Shown here piece by piece: positions 44,798-53,479 of a stretch of DNA of 64,000 nt. The notes beneath the pieces were generated by a model. That model was not told the DNA's origin, did not search any database, and worked only from the letters and a program-made list of their open reading frames with translations. Origin of the DNA: Enterobacteriaceae bacterium LSJC7 (GTDB taxonomy: Bacteria; Pseudomonadota; Gammaproteobacteria; Enterobacterales; Enterobacteriaceae); assembly GCA_000302695.1 (NCBI GenBank), contig AMFN01000005.1:1-64000 (forward strand). The letters run 5' to 3'. Both the position numbers and the translations under genes were made by a program. Position 1 is the first letter of the stretch, and each line of letters begins with the position of its first letter.

Positions 44798-45925
44798 ATG
44801 ACGGAAAATACCTCTGTCGCCACCGCACAGCCGCTCTCTACGGAAATCACCGAAGCCTTACCACCGCTGCAAAACTTAACGCCGCAGGAGCAGGAAGAGG
44901 TTCAGCAACTGGTTGCACAAATTGATATCACCGACCCGGTGCTGTCGATTTCTTACGGCGCCAAAACCATGAACAGCATTTCACGCTTCTCCGACTCACT
45001 GCTCGAGCAGGTACGGGCCAAAGACGCAGGCGTTATCGGCGAGCAGCTCACTGACCTGCTGGGCAAGGTGAAATCCGTCGATCTGAGCACTTTTGGCGAG
45101 AAGCCGGGCTTTATGGCCTCGCTGCCGGTGGTGGGTAAGCTGTTCAACCGCATTGAGCGCACCATGGCCGAGTACCAGACGCTGGCCCAGCAGGTTGATA
45201 CCGTCACCGATAGACTCGATAACGCCATGGTTGACCTGCTGCGTAACATCTCCACGCTGGAGCAGTTGTTTGTCCGCAACCGCGAGTTCTTCCAGCAGAT
45301 AAACCTGCACATCATTGCCGGTAAGCAGAAGGTGGCCCAGCTTCAGGAAGTGGATCTGCCTGCCGCGCAGGCACAGGTCGCCAATGACCCGATGAACGCC
45401 CAGAAAGTGCGCGACCTGCTCGAAGGCATCCAGCGCTTTGAGCGCCGCCTGCATGACCTGATGCTCTCGCGCACCATCGCCATTCAGACTGCGCCGCAGA
45501 TTCGCCTGATGCAGGGCAACAGCCAGTCGCTGGCCGAAAAAATTCAGAGCAGCATTCTCTCCACCATTCCTATCTGGAAAAGCCAGATTGTGCTGGCGCT
45601 GTCGTTGCACAATCAGCGCCAGGCAACGAAGCTGCAAAAAGACGTGGCCGACACCACCAACGAAATGCTGCGCCGCAACGCTGAATTGCTGCAAACCGGC
45701 ACTATCGAAACCGCGCGTGAAGTTGAACGCTCCGTGGTGGATATCGAAACCCTGCGCGACGTGCAGGCCCGCCTGCTCAACACCATTGAAGAAACCGTCA
45801 CCATTGCCAGCGACGCCCGCACGCGCCGCCAGGAAGTGGAACAGGAACTGTCAACAATGGAAAACGATCTGCGCACACGCCTGGCGAGCATCGCCAGCAG
45901 CGGCGCACGTCCGACCCAGTCATAA
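44798..45925 (+). CDS. telA: TelA/KlaA family toxic-anion-resistance-like protein
   Basis: The 375-residue protein is soluble, almost entirely helical and of the TelA family (PF05816) by pattern: the N-terminal ALPPLQNLTPQEQEEVQQLV, the central MASLPVVGKLFNRIERTMAEYQ, and the C-terminal WKSQIVLALSLHNQRQATKLQKDVADTTNEMLRRNAE. The start follows CGAGGATG; a 16-residue in-frame upstream extension is less likely. TelA/KlaA proteins are linked to tellurite resistance (plasmid RK2) and, in Gram-positives, to tolerance of cell-envelope antimicrobials. It is the first gene of a six-gene plus-strand cluster with five XpaC-like paralogues. Mechanism unknown. Confidence 0.88.
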   Translation: MTENTSVATAQPLSTEITEALPPLQNLTPQEQEEVQQLVAQIDITDPVLSISYGAKTMNSISRFSDSLLEQVRAKDAGVIGEQLTDLLGKVKSVDLSTFGEKPGFMASLPVVGKLFNRIERTMAEYQTLAQQVDTVTDRLDNAMVDLLRNISTLEQLFVRNREFFQQINLHIIAGKQKVAQLQEVDLPAAQAQVANDPMNAQKVRDLLEGIQRFERRLHDLMLSRTIAIQTAPQIRLMQGNSQSLAEKIQSSILSTIPIWKSQIVLALSLHNQRQATKLQKDVADTTNEMLRRNAELLQTGTIETAREVERSVVDIETLRDVQARLLNTIEETVTIASDARTRRQEVEQELSTMENDLRTRLASIASSGARPTQS

Positions 45926-45976
45926 ATCCCGGGCGGAGCGTGCAGCTCCGCCACCGTCCTTCTAAAGAGACTCAAC

Positions 45977-46951
45977 ATGGCACAAAACAGGGATCGGGTT
46001 GCCAGTTCGGCAATGCACAAGCTCACCGACACGCTCTGGAAACGGCTGGCATGGCTCGCCGTGTGGATTTTTATCGCCTGGGGCTTTAGCGCCAACTATT
46101 TCTCACAGGCTTCAACGCTTGAGGCCATCGGCCATCACGCCCGCAGCGACTATTTTTACGCCGCACTGGCGACCAATATCTTTGGCATTGTGCTACTTAA
46201 CCGCACCTGGGCCTGGGACAGACCGGCCTTTGTGGTGGGTCTGGTAGCGGGCTTTTTATGGATTCTGGTGGGCGACATGCTGCCCACACCGTGGTGGGCG
46301 GGCGCGATGGCAATTCTGGTGTCGGTACTCACGCAGCTCATAACTGACCGGCATCTGCGCCTGAGCCAGCTGATTGGTCTGGTCCTGCTCGGCCTCGGTA
46401 CGGCCACATACAGCTACCTGTATTCCGGTGCCTCGCACAGCGGTTTCCTGGTGCTGTGGCTGCTCATTCTCGCCGCCAGCGTGTTTATCTACTCACGCAT
46501 CAATCGCCTGCGCCGGGGCAGCACAGCCTCCCGCTCAAGCGCCAGCGCGCCACAGTCAGACGCCCCTTTTGAAGCAGAAATCACTCAACTGGAAGCCATG
46601 AATCGGCTACCGCCAGAACTGAGCTCTGACGTCAAAGACATCATCAAATACGCGCGCCTGATTCAGGGCTGCATGATGAGTGACCCGCGCGACGTGGAAT
46701 CTGGGCGTAAGTTCTTCCAGCGCTACCTGCCCGCCGTGCACGAGATTCTGAGTAAAAGCCAGCAACTCTCCGGCGAACTGGCGCGCCACGGTGGCGCACA
46801 GGATATTGATGCCCAAAGCCGGGAGCTGATTCAGTCCTTACGCTCGGCATTTATGCAAAAGCACGCCCAGCTTTTGGAAAATGATGAAACGGAATTAAAA
46901 ACGGAAATGAGCACGCTGGAAAAGCTGCTTAAGACAGATGGATTTTTATAA
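45977..46951 (+). CDS. XpaC-like membrane protein, paralogue 1 of 5
   Basis: This 324-residue protein has about six predicted transmembrane helices (about 18-185). They share the core motif AGFLW...GD...PWW...MA and a YSGASH turn with its neighbours. A short Ser/Ala linker precedes the C-terminal domain (about 195-324; IIKYARLIQ, KFFQRYLP, KHAQLLEND, STLEKLLKTDGFL). The C-terminal pattern fits the XpaC family (PF10112), usually paired with TelA. 51 nt after telA, likely same operon. GC-rich third positions, unlike paralogues 2 to 4. Function unknown. Confidence 0.75.
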   Translation: MAQNRDRVASSAMHKLTDTLWKRLAWLAVWIFIAWGFSANYFSQASTLEAIGHHARSDYFYAALATNIFGIVLLNRTWAWDRPAFVVGLVAGFLWILVGDMLPTPWWAGAMAILVSVLTQLITDRHLRLSQLIGLVLLGLGTATYSYLYSGASHSGFLVLWLLILAASVFIYSRINRLRRGSTASRSSASAPQSDAPFEAEITQLEAMNRLPPELSSDVKDIIKYARLIQGCMMSDPRDVESGRKFFQRYLPAVHEILSKSQQLSGELARHGGAQDIDAQSRELIQSLRSAFMQKHAQLLENDETELKTEMSTLEKLLKTDGFL

Positions 46952-46990
46952 ACCACAACGTAGTTAATTGACCGGAATTGCTCCTACGTA

Positions 46991-48004
46991 ATGATTAATT
47001 TTTATAAAAATACAAGCTGGTTGAACCTCGCAACCGTCATCCTGATAATCTATTTCACCTTGTGGGCTGAGGATTTTGCCTACGAATTTCTGTCACTTAA
47101 GCACTCGTTCATCAGCCAAAATGCGCCTTATGTGATGAACGTGCTGGCCGCAGAAATTATCGTATATATGCTGCTTTTCAACCGCCTGGCGCTGGCGATT
47201 GGCCTGGCAGCAGGCTTTTTATGGTTCCCGGCTGGTGATGTCATGGCGATGCCCTGGTGGATCGCGAGCATGGCCTTTCTGGTACATACCTTTGATATTA
47301 TTTCTAACGATAAGATTGACGACGACGATAACGCAATCGTCATTGGTCTGCTGTTACTCTTCTGGATAGTCGGTTTAGCCAGCTACTGGGTAGCCTATTC
47401 CGGCACCTCACATTACTGGTACCTGACCGGTTTTATTCTGCTCTTTATTGTTACTTTTCAGTTATACGTCTCTTCTTCGACCACGTCGCAAGAAGGCACA
47501 GAACCTCCCCTGCAAAAGGCCTATGCGGAGCGCGCGCCGACTGGACAACACCCGCTGGAACACAATGATGAAGTGAATATTGAAGAGGGCGAATACGCGT
47601 TTTCAGCCGTCGAGCGCCCGTTCGAGGAAGAAATAGTACGCCTGGAATCTTTCACGTTCCTGCCTGAGCACATCAATGAAGACGTTCAGGGCATCATCAA
47701 ATATGCCCGTCTGATTCAGGACTGCATTCTTACCGACCCGCACGACGTGGAGCCGGGCACGAAGTTTTTGCAACGCTACCTTCCTCCCTCGCTAGACATT
47801 ATTGAGAAAGGCTACAACCTCACGCAGAGGTTAAAAAAACACGACAGTGCGTACGAGTTAACGCGTGATAAGGCACAAATCCTTGGAGCGCTGCACTGTG
47901 CTTTTCGCCAGAAACACGCCCAGTTGCTGGAAAACAATGCAACACATCTGCAAACCGAAATGAGCACGCTCGAAAAGCTGCTTAAGACCGATGGTTTTTT
48001 GTAA
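46991..48004 (+). CDS. XpaC-like membrane protein, paralogue 2 of 5
   Basis: This 337-residue protein has the same architecture: six hydrophobic segments (about 10-165; AAGFLW..AGD..AMPWW..SMA, YSGTSHYW), an acidic linker (about 166-207) and the conserved domain (about 208-337; IIKYARLIQD, KFLQRYLP, RQKHAQLLEN, TLEKLLKTDGFL). The 39-nt gap from paralogue 1 has TTAATTGACC in common with the next 39-nt gap, so the duplicated unit included the intergenic part. The Shine-Dalgarno sequence is weak, suggesting translational coupling. Visibly more AT-rich than flanking core genes. Confidence 0.75.
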   Translation: MINFYKNTSWLNLATVILIIYFTLWAEDFAYEFLSLKHSFISQNAPYVMNVLAAEIIVYMLLFNRLALAIGLAAGFLWFPAGDVMAMPWWIASMAFLVHTFDIISNDKIDDDDNAIVIGLLLLFWIVGLASYWVAYSGTSHYWYLTGFILLFIVTFQLYVSSSTTSQEGTEPPLQKAYAERAPTGQHPLEHNDEVNIEEGEYAFSAVERPFEEEIVRLESFTFLPEHINEDVQGIIKYARLIQDCILTDPHDVEPGTKFLQRYLPPSLDIIEKGYNLTQRLKKHDSAYELTRDKAQILGALHCAFRQKHAQLLENNATHLQTEMSTLEKLLKTDGFL

Positions 48005-48043
48005 TTCACTCTTTTTTAATTGACCTGGAATACCTCTGACTTA

Positions 48044-49000
48044 ATGGCTTATTTTCAAAAAAACGCAATTTGGCTCAATATTGCTTTAGCTATCGCAATA
48101 ACCGGTTTTACTTTTTGGGCACAAAACTCTGCTGAGGAATTCTGGAGGCTTGAGCCTTCTGCTTATGGCAAATACGCCCCCTTCCTGATGAACATTGTCG
48201 TTGTCGATATCCTGATTTACCTCTTTGTCCGCAGCCGAACGGCACTCATCACTGGCATCATTGCTGGTCTACTGTGGCTTGCGGCGGGAGACTTAATGGC
48301 CATGCCCTACTGGATTACGACGATGGGCTTCTGGTGTTATGTCTTCATGGAAATAAAAAAAAGAAAGCCTCTTGAAACACACCATTTCTGGTACTTTCTG
48401 ATGTGGGCAGGGAGCGCTATAAACTACAACATTGCCTGGTCTGGAGCGAAATATTACGGGTATCTCATCCTGCTGGTATTCCTTTTAATATTCATCATTC
48501 CGGGTGTGTCCGCAGAGAACCCCGAGGAAAGCGATGATGAGGATTGTTGCGAAGAAGGATGCTGTGAAGAGTGCTGCGATGGATGCGAAGAGTGTGATGA
48601 AAACTATGCTCGCCCCTTCGAAGCCGAAATCGTTCAGCTGGAATCATACAAAAATCTACCTGCTAACATCCGTAATGAATTGAAAAACATTATCAAATAC
48701 GCACGCCTTATTCAGGACAGCATGCTTACCGACCCGCGCGATGTAAAACCCGGTGAGAAATTTATGCAGCGCTATCTTCCCGCTACGCTGGAAATCGTCG
48801 AAAAAGGCCACAGCCTTTCGAAGAAGTTGAAAAAACATGGTAATGAGCGTGAGTTAACTGCGCGCAAACTGGAAATGCTTAAAGTGCTGCACTCTGCCTT
48901 TCGCCAGAAACACGCCCAGTTGCTGGAAAACGATGAAAACGAACTGCAAACCGACATGAGCACGCTCGAAAAGCTGCTTAAGACCGACGGCTTTTTATAA
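48044..49000 (+). CDS. XpaC-like membrane protein with eight-cysteine linker, paralogue 3 of 5
   Basis: The 318-residue protein (ATG 48044, chosen because it aligns with the start and spacing of paralogue 2; a TTG 24 nt upstream is also open) has six hydrophobic segments (about 5-155). An acidic linker holds Cys168, 169, 173, 174, 177, 178, 181 and 184, spaced CC-x3-CC-x2-CC-x2-C-x2-C among Glu, Asp and Gly. Then comes the conserved domain (about 189-318). The cysteine cluster is absent from the other four and looks metal-binding, on the cytoplasmic side if the C-terminal domain is cytoplasmic. It is the most AT-rich gene of the array. Confidence 0.75.
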   Translation: MAYFQKNAIWLNIALAIAITGFTFWAQNSAEEFWRLEPSAYGKYAPFLMNIVVVDILIYLFVRSRTALITGIIAGLLWLAAGDLMAMPYWITTMGFWCYVFMEIKKRKPLETHHFWYFLMWAGSAINYNIAWSGAKYYGYLILLVFLLIFIIPGVSAENPEESDDEDCCEEGCCEECCDGCEECDENYARPFEAEIVQLESYKNLPANIRNELKNIIKYARLIQDSMLTDPRDVKPGEKFMQRYLPATLEIVEKGHSLSKKLKKHGNERELTARKLEMLKVLHSAFRQKHAQLLENDENELQTDMSTLEKLLKTDGFL

Positions 49001-49021
49001 CAACGTTGAATAAAGGCACAC

Positions 49022-50038
49022 ATGGTTAATTTTCAAACGCGCCTGACTGAAGCAACGATCGTTGTCTTTTTTATATTATTGATTTTCACAGCCGCGCTGA
49101 AAGAGCCGGTGAGCGAATATTCGCTTTTTGAGGCGCTGGCCCCCTGGTATCTGAATCTTTCACTAAGCGGCCTTTTAGCGTACATGATGTTATTCAACCG
49201 CCCTTACTTTGTGATGGGGTTGATAGCAGGCGCGCTCTGGCTGTTACTCCCGGCTTTCGTTGATAAAACGCTCGCGCCCTATTGGGTCGCGACCATGGCC
49301 TATGCGCCTTTCCTCCTCAACAATGGGCAAATGCCCGCTGAAAAAGCGCCTTACAGGTACTTACGCTCATGGGCGATAGCGACCCTGGTCTATCATCTGG
49401 TTTATTCCAGCGATAACTATTTCACTTTCCTTGCTATCCTGCCGGTCATTTATTTGGTTTTTTCTCATATCATCAACGCCTTCATTAACGAAGAGGAAGA
49501 CCATGAAACGCAGCCACCTCGCCGCCAGGACACCGCTTTTAGTCAGGAGTACACGGTTTCTCATCGTGAAAGCCACGCAAAACCGCCCCCGGTAACACAA
49601 CCAGCCAAACAGCAAACGCACCACGAAGCCCCGCACACCATATCCGCGCGTCCCTTTGAGGCTGAAGTCATTCGCCTGGATTCTATTCACTCTCTGCCGG
49701 ATAATCTCCACTGTGAACTACAGGGCATCATCAAATATACGCGCCTGATTCAGGAGTGCATACTGACTGACCCACGCGACGTAGAGTCGAGTACCGCGTT
49801 CCTGCGACGCTATCTCCCTGCCACACTTGAGATTGTTGAAAAAGGATACGGCCTCTCGCAGAAGCTGAAAAAATACAGTAATGACCAGGAGCTAAACCAA
49901 CGTAAAGCAGAAATCCTCCATGCGCTGCATTGCGCATTTCGCCAGAAGTACGTCCAGCTGCTGGAAAACGATAAAATGGAACTGACAACTGAAATCAGCA
50001 CGCTAGAAAAGCTGCTGAAGACCGATGGTTTTTTATAA
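49022..50038 (+). CDS. XpaC-like membrane protein with His/Pro-rich linker, paralogue 4 of 5
   Basis: The 338-residue protein has hydrophobic segments over about 8-160. The motif is modified here: ALWLLLPAF...APYWVATMA lacks the GD pair of the other copies. A long linker (about 160-208) rich in His, Gln and Pro precedes the conserved domain (about 209-338; IIKYTRLIQE, FLRRYLP, RQKYVQLLEND, STLEKLLKTDGFL). The start ATG has AAAGG at good spacing. 21 nt after paralogue 3. Confidence 0.75.
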   Translation: MVNFQTRLTEATIVVFFILLIFTAALKEPVSEYSLFEALAPWYLNLSLSGLLAYMMLFNRPYFVMGLIAGALWLLLPAFVDKTLAPYWVATMAYAPFLLNNGQMPAEKAPYRYLRSWAIATLVYHLVYSSDNYFTFLAILPVIYLVFSHIINAFINEEEDHETQPPRRQDTAFSQEYTVSHRESHAKPPPVTQPAKQQTHHEAPHTISARPFEAEVIRLDSIHSLPDNLHCELQGIIKYTRLIQECILTDPRDVESSTAFLRRYLPATLEIVEKGYGLSQKLKKYSNDQELNQRKAEILHALHCAFRQKYVQLLENDKMELTTEISTLEKLLKTDGFL

Positions 50039-50083
50039 CCGAGCCAGTATCATCAGGGCGTAAGACAACACAAGAGAACACCG

Positions 50084-51088
50084 GTGAACGCGACGACCCC
50101 AACCTTAGCCACAACGCTGACCAATAAACTGTGGAAACGCGTTGTCATTTTTCTGGTGCTGCTGGTAATAACCAGCGGCTTTGTGGATAGCGCGCTACTG
50201 CACGCCCAACATCTCACGGCGATCCCTGACAACGAAAATAATCTCAACGGTTCGATTTTCATCTTCTGTCTGGTGGGCGTGTTCACGCTCTGGCGCACCT
50301 TTTTGTTTGACACAAGCGCGTTCACCGCAGGCATTGCAGCGGGTGCTGGCTGGCTGATACTGACCTCCGGCGATGCGCTGGCAGCGCCTTTCTGGGCAGG
50401 CAGCATGGCGCTGGTCATTTATCTGATTCGCGCCCTGCCCGCGCTGGGCAAAATGCATGTCTGGTACATCATCCTTGGCGCGCTGGCCATTGTGGGCTAT
50501 CGCGAAGCCTATGGCAGCCTGATTGACCATCCTTATTACCTGACCGCGCTCGGCATCTTCGCCATTATCACGGCCCGCCGCCGGGTGAAAATGTTCAGAA
50601 AGCTCGGTGCACGCCCGCAAACGCAGTCGGCCAACATCCCGGCAAAAAAAACGCCCGTTCAGACCGCCGTTTCGCAGCCACCGCCAAAGGCCGCTCCCGC
50701 GCCGTTTGATGACGATATCGCCAGGCTGCAAGCGCTTCAAAACCTGCCGAATGATATTAATAACGCCCTTGAAGGCATCATCAAATACGCCCGCCTGATT
50801 CAGGAATGCATGGTTAACGACCCGCGCGACGTAGAACCCGGCACAAAATTTCTGCAACGCTATTTACCGGTGGTGCGCGAGATTATTGAAAAAGGCCAGA
50901 CGCTGTCTAAGCAGCTTGAAAAACACGGTAGCGAAAGCACGCTGCATGCCCGCAAAGTGGAAACGTTAAATGCGCTGTGCCAGGCATTTCGCCAGAAGCA
51001 CGCACAGCTGCTGGAAAACGACGAAAGCGAACTGAACACCGACATGAGTACCGCTGAGAAGATGCTCAAAACCGACGGTTTTCTGTAG
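50084..51088 (+). CDS. XpaC-like membrane protein, paralogue 5 of 5
   Basis: The 334-residue protein starts at GTG (50084) after AAGAGAACA. It has hydrophobic segments (about 15-165; AGAGWLILTSGDALAAPFWAGSMA), a Lys/Pro/Ala linker, and the conserved domain (about 205-334; IIKYARLIQE, KFLQRYLP, RQKHAQLLEND, STAEKMLKTDGFL). GC-rich like paralogue 1 and the flanking core genes. It ends the array; yheT follows 111 nt later with its own likely promoter. Confidence 0.75.
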   Translation: MNATTPTLATTLTNKLWKRVVIFLVLLVITSGFVDSALLHAQHLTAIPDNENNLNGSIFIFCLVGVFTLWRTFLFDTSAFTAGIAAGAGWLILTSGDALAAPFWAGSMALVIYLIRALPALGKMHVWYIILGALAIVGYREAYGSLIDHPYYLTALGIFAIITARRRVKMFRKLGARPQTQSANIPAKKTPVQTAVSQPPPKAAPAPFDDDIARLQALQNLPNDINNALEGIIKYARLIQECMVNDPRDVEPGTKFLQRYLPVVREIIEKGQTLSKQLEKHGSESTLHARKVETLNALCQAFRQKHAQLLENDESELNTDMSTAEKMLKTDGFL

Positions 51089-51139
51089 GCCGCGCGGCGC
51101 GTATTTAGCGCCAGCGCAATCACTTACCGCCCCAAAACC

Positions 51140-51168
51140 TAAACACAACGTCCGCAAGGCGGTATAGT
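51140..51168 (+). promoter_or_regulatory. Candidate yheT promoter
   Basis: -35 TAAACA (51140-51145), a 17-nt spacer and -10 TATAGT (51163-51168), about 30 nt before the yheT ATG. Such a promoter would be needed because yheT is cut off from yheS here. Confidence 0.45.
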
Positions 51169-51199
51169 AAGCAACAAATTAGCCGAATATTCGTACGCA

Positions 51200-52222
51200 A
51201 TGACAGACATTACATCCGCAGACATCCAGCCAACACAGAGCCAACCCCAGTCGTTTTGCCCGATGCCCGGTGCACGTAACCCGCATCTGCAAACCATGCT
51301 GCCGCGCGTGATTCGCCGTCGCGTGCAGTTCACACCGCACTGGCAGCGGCTGGATACGCCGGATGGGGACTTTGTTGACCTGGCGTGGAGCGAACCGCCG
51401 GAGCACGCGCGCCATAAGCCGCGTCTGGTGGTGTTTCACGGTCTGGAAGGTAGCCTGCACAGCCCTTACGCACACGGGCTGATTCACGCCGCCCAACAGC
51501 GCGGCTGGCTCGGTGTGGTCATGCACTTTCGCGGCTGTAGCGGTGAGCCAAACCGCATGGGGCGCATCTATCATTCCGGTGAAACCGAAGACGCCAGCTT
51601 CTTTCTGGACTGGCTTGGCAAAACTTACGGCCAGGCACCGACTGCCGCCGTTGGTTTTTCGCTCGGTGGCAATATGCTGGCCTGCCTGATGGCCCGCCAG
51701 GGAAAGGACTGCGGCCTTAGCGCCGGCGTGGTAGTCTCTGCGCCACTCATGCTGGAGCACTGCTGTTATCACATGGAAAAGGGCTTCTCGCGCTTTTACC
51801 AGCACTACCTGCTGAACCTGCTTAAAGGCAACGCCAGCCGCAAGCTCAAAGCCTGGCCGGGTTCACTGCCGGTGCTACCGGAGCAGCTTAAGCGCATTCG
51901 CCGCATCCGCGATTTCGATAACCTGATCACCGCCAAAATCCATGGCTTTCGCGATGCTATCGATTATTACCGCCAGTGCAGCGCGCTGCCGATGCTGCCT
52001 GATATCACGACACCCACGCTGATTATTCACGCCAAAGACGATCCGTTTATGGATAGTCACGTCATTCCTGACCTGGCCCAGCTGCCTGCCAACATTGAGT
52101 ACCAGCTTACCGAGCACGGTGGCCACGTCGGGTTTGTCGGCGGCACACTGCGCCGCCCGCAGATGTGGCTGGAACAGCGCATTCCTGACTGGCTGAACCC
52201 GTTCCTGGAGCCAAAGGCATGA
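51200..52222 (+). CDS. yheT: Alpha/beta hydrolase YheT
   Basis: The 340-residue putative esterase matches E. coli YheT in length. The nucleophile elbow is GFSLGGN, the acid is in AKDDPFMDS and the catalytic His is in [20 protein letters not shown] and YHSGETEDA are family motifs. Substrate unknown. Its stop overlaps the yheU start by 4 nt. Confidence 0.95.
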   Translation: MTDITSADIQPTQSQPQSFCPMPGARNPHLQTMLPRVIRRRVQFTPHWQRLDTPDGDFVDLAWSEPPEHARHKPRLVVFHGLEGSLHSPYAHGLIHAAQQRGWLGVVMHFRGCSGEPNRMGRIYHSGETEDASFFLDWLGKTYGQAPTAAVGFSLGGNMLACLMARQGKDCGLSAGVVVSAPLMLEHCCYHMEKGFSRFYQHYLLNLLKGNASRKLKAWPGSLPVLPEQLKRIRRIRDFDNLITAKIHGFRDAIDYYRQCSALPMLPDITTPTLIIHAKDDPFMDSHVIPDLAQLPANIEYQLTEHGGHVGFVGGTLRRPQMWLEQRIPDWLNPFLEPKA

Positions 52223-52437
52223 TTATTCCGTGGCAGGACATTCCCCCAGAGACGCTGGAAAACCTGATTGAAGCCTTTGTGCTACGCGAAGGCACAGACT
52301 ACGGCGAAAGCGAGCGCTCACTTGAGCAAAAAGTGGATGACGTTAAAAGACAGCTTCAGCGCGGTGAAGCGGTCGTGGTATGGTCAGAACTGCATGAAAC
52401 GGTCAACATTATGCCCCGTTCACAGTTCCACGAGTGA
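52219..52437 (+). CDS. yheU: UPF0270 family protein YheU
   Basis: This 72-residue acidic protein ([20 protein letters not shown]..) equals E. coli YheU in length. Function unknown. Its ATG overlaps the yheT stop (ATGA), so the two are translationally coupled. Confidence 0.93.
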   Translation: MIIPWQDIPPETLENLIEAFVLREGTDYGESERSLEQKVDDVKRQLQRGEAVVVWSELHETVNIMPRSQFHE

Positions 52438-52518
52438 AGGCGACTGTTGGCTATACTTGCGCGATAACAACAAAAGTCACAAGCCTCTGCCCTTTGTTAC
52501 TCATGGAGTTGTGAAGCT

Positions 52519-53388
52519 ATGTCAGTCAGACACCCGGTCATCGCCGTTACCGGTTCCAGCGGCGCAGGAACCACCACCACCAGCCTTGCCTTTCGCAAAA
52601 TCTTTGCCCAGCTCGGCCTGCACGCCGCAGAAGTCGAAGGCGATAGCTTTCACCGCTACACGCGCCCGGAAATGGACATGGAAATCCGCAAGGCACGCGA
52701 TCTTGGGCGGCATATCAGCTACTTTGGCCCCGACGCCAACGACTTTGGCCTGTTGCAGGATACCTTCATGGAGTACGGTAAAAGCGGCAGCGGCCAGTCG
52801 CGCAAATACCTGCACACCTACGACGAAGCCGTGCCGTGGAACCAGGTGCCGGGCACCTTCACGCCATGGCAGCCCTTGCCAGAACCAACCGATGTCCTGT
52901 TCTATGAAGGGCTGCACGGCGGCGTTGTCACGCCACAGCACGACGTTGCCCAGCATGTAGACCTGCTGGTGGGCGTGGTGCCTATCGTCAACCTGGAGTG
53001 GATTCAGAAGCTGGTACGCGACATGAGCGAGCGCGGGCATTCGCGCGAAGCGGTGATGGACTCGGTGGTGCGTTCAATGGAAGATTACATCAACTACATT
53101 ACGCCGCAGTTCTCGCGCACCCACATCAACTTCCAGCGCGTGCCGACGGTAGACACCTCCAATCCGTTTGCCGCCAAAACCATTCCTTCACTGGATGAGA
53201 GCTTTGTCGTTATCCATTTCCGCAACCTGGAAAATATCGACTTCCCGTGGTTGCTGGCCATGCTGCAAGGCTCGTTTATCTCACACATCAACACGCTGGT
53301 GGTGCCTGGCGGCAAAATGGGGCTGGCGATGGAGCTGATTATGCTGCCATTGGTCAAAAGGCTGATGGAAGGCCGGAAAATTGAGTAA
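52519..53388 (+). CDS. prkB: Phosphoribulokinase-like protein PrkB
   Basis: The 289-residue P-loop kinase has Walker A GSSGAGTTTT (about residues 12-21) and the conserved EGDSFHRYTRPEMD and FYEGLHGG. It matches E. coli PrkB. There is no Rubisco in the region, and the physiological substrate is not established. Followed by an intrinsic terminator. Confidence 0.94.
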   Translation: MSVRHPVIAVTGSSGAGTTTTSLAFRKIFAQLGLHAAEVEGDSFHRYTRPEMDMEIRKARDLGRHISYFGPDANDFGLLQDTFMEYGKSGSGQSRKYLHTYDEAVPWNQVPGTFTPWQPLPEPTDVLFYEGLHGGVVTPQHDVAQHVDLLVGVVPIVNLEWIQKLVRDMSERGHSREAVMDSVVRSMEDYINYITPQFSRTHINFQRVPTVDTSNPFAAKTIPSLDESFVVIHFRNLENIDFPWLLAMLQGSFISHINTLVVPGGKMGLAMELIMLPLVKRLMEGRKIE

Positions 53389-53440
53389 CATTGCCAGCAA
53401 CTGGTGAGAAAAAGTCGCTCTCAGACAAACGCTTTTCAGT

Positions 53441-53464
53441 GGCCCGAACTATCGGGCCTTTTTC
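53441..53464 (+). terminator. prkB terminator
   Basis: GGCCCGA(ACTA)TCGGGCC is followed by TTTTTC, 50 nt past the prkB stop. Confidence 0.88.
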
Positions 53465-53479
53465 TGACAGAGTCCCGCT

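Noticed and set aside
44599-44850. 83-codon minus-strand frame between tauA and telA
   Set aside because: Overlaps the telA start and the shared promoter region; no similarity, and it would block the divergent promoters.
48020-48043. TTG start for paralogue 3, eight codons upstream
   Set aside because: Alignment with paralogue 2, including its 39-nt upstream gap, places the start at ATG 48044. The upstream bases match the intergenic repeat TTAATTGACC.
40869-51199. Prophage or integrative element in the accessory segment
   Set aside because: No integrase, transposase, phage gene, tRNA or flanking direct repeat can be seen.
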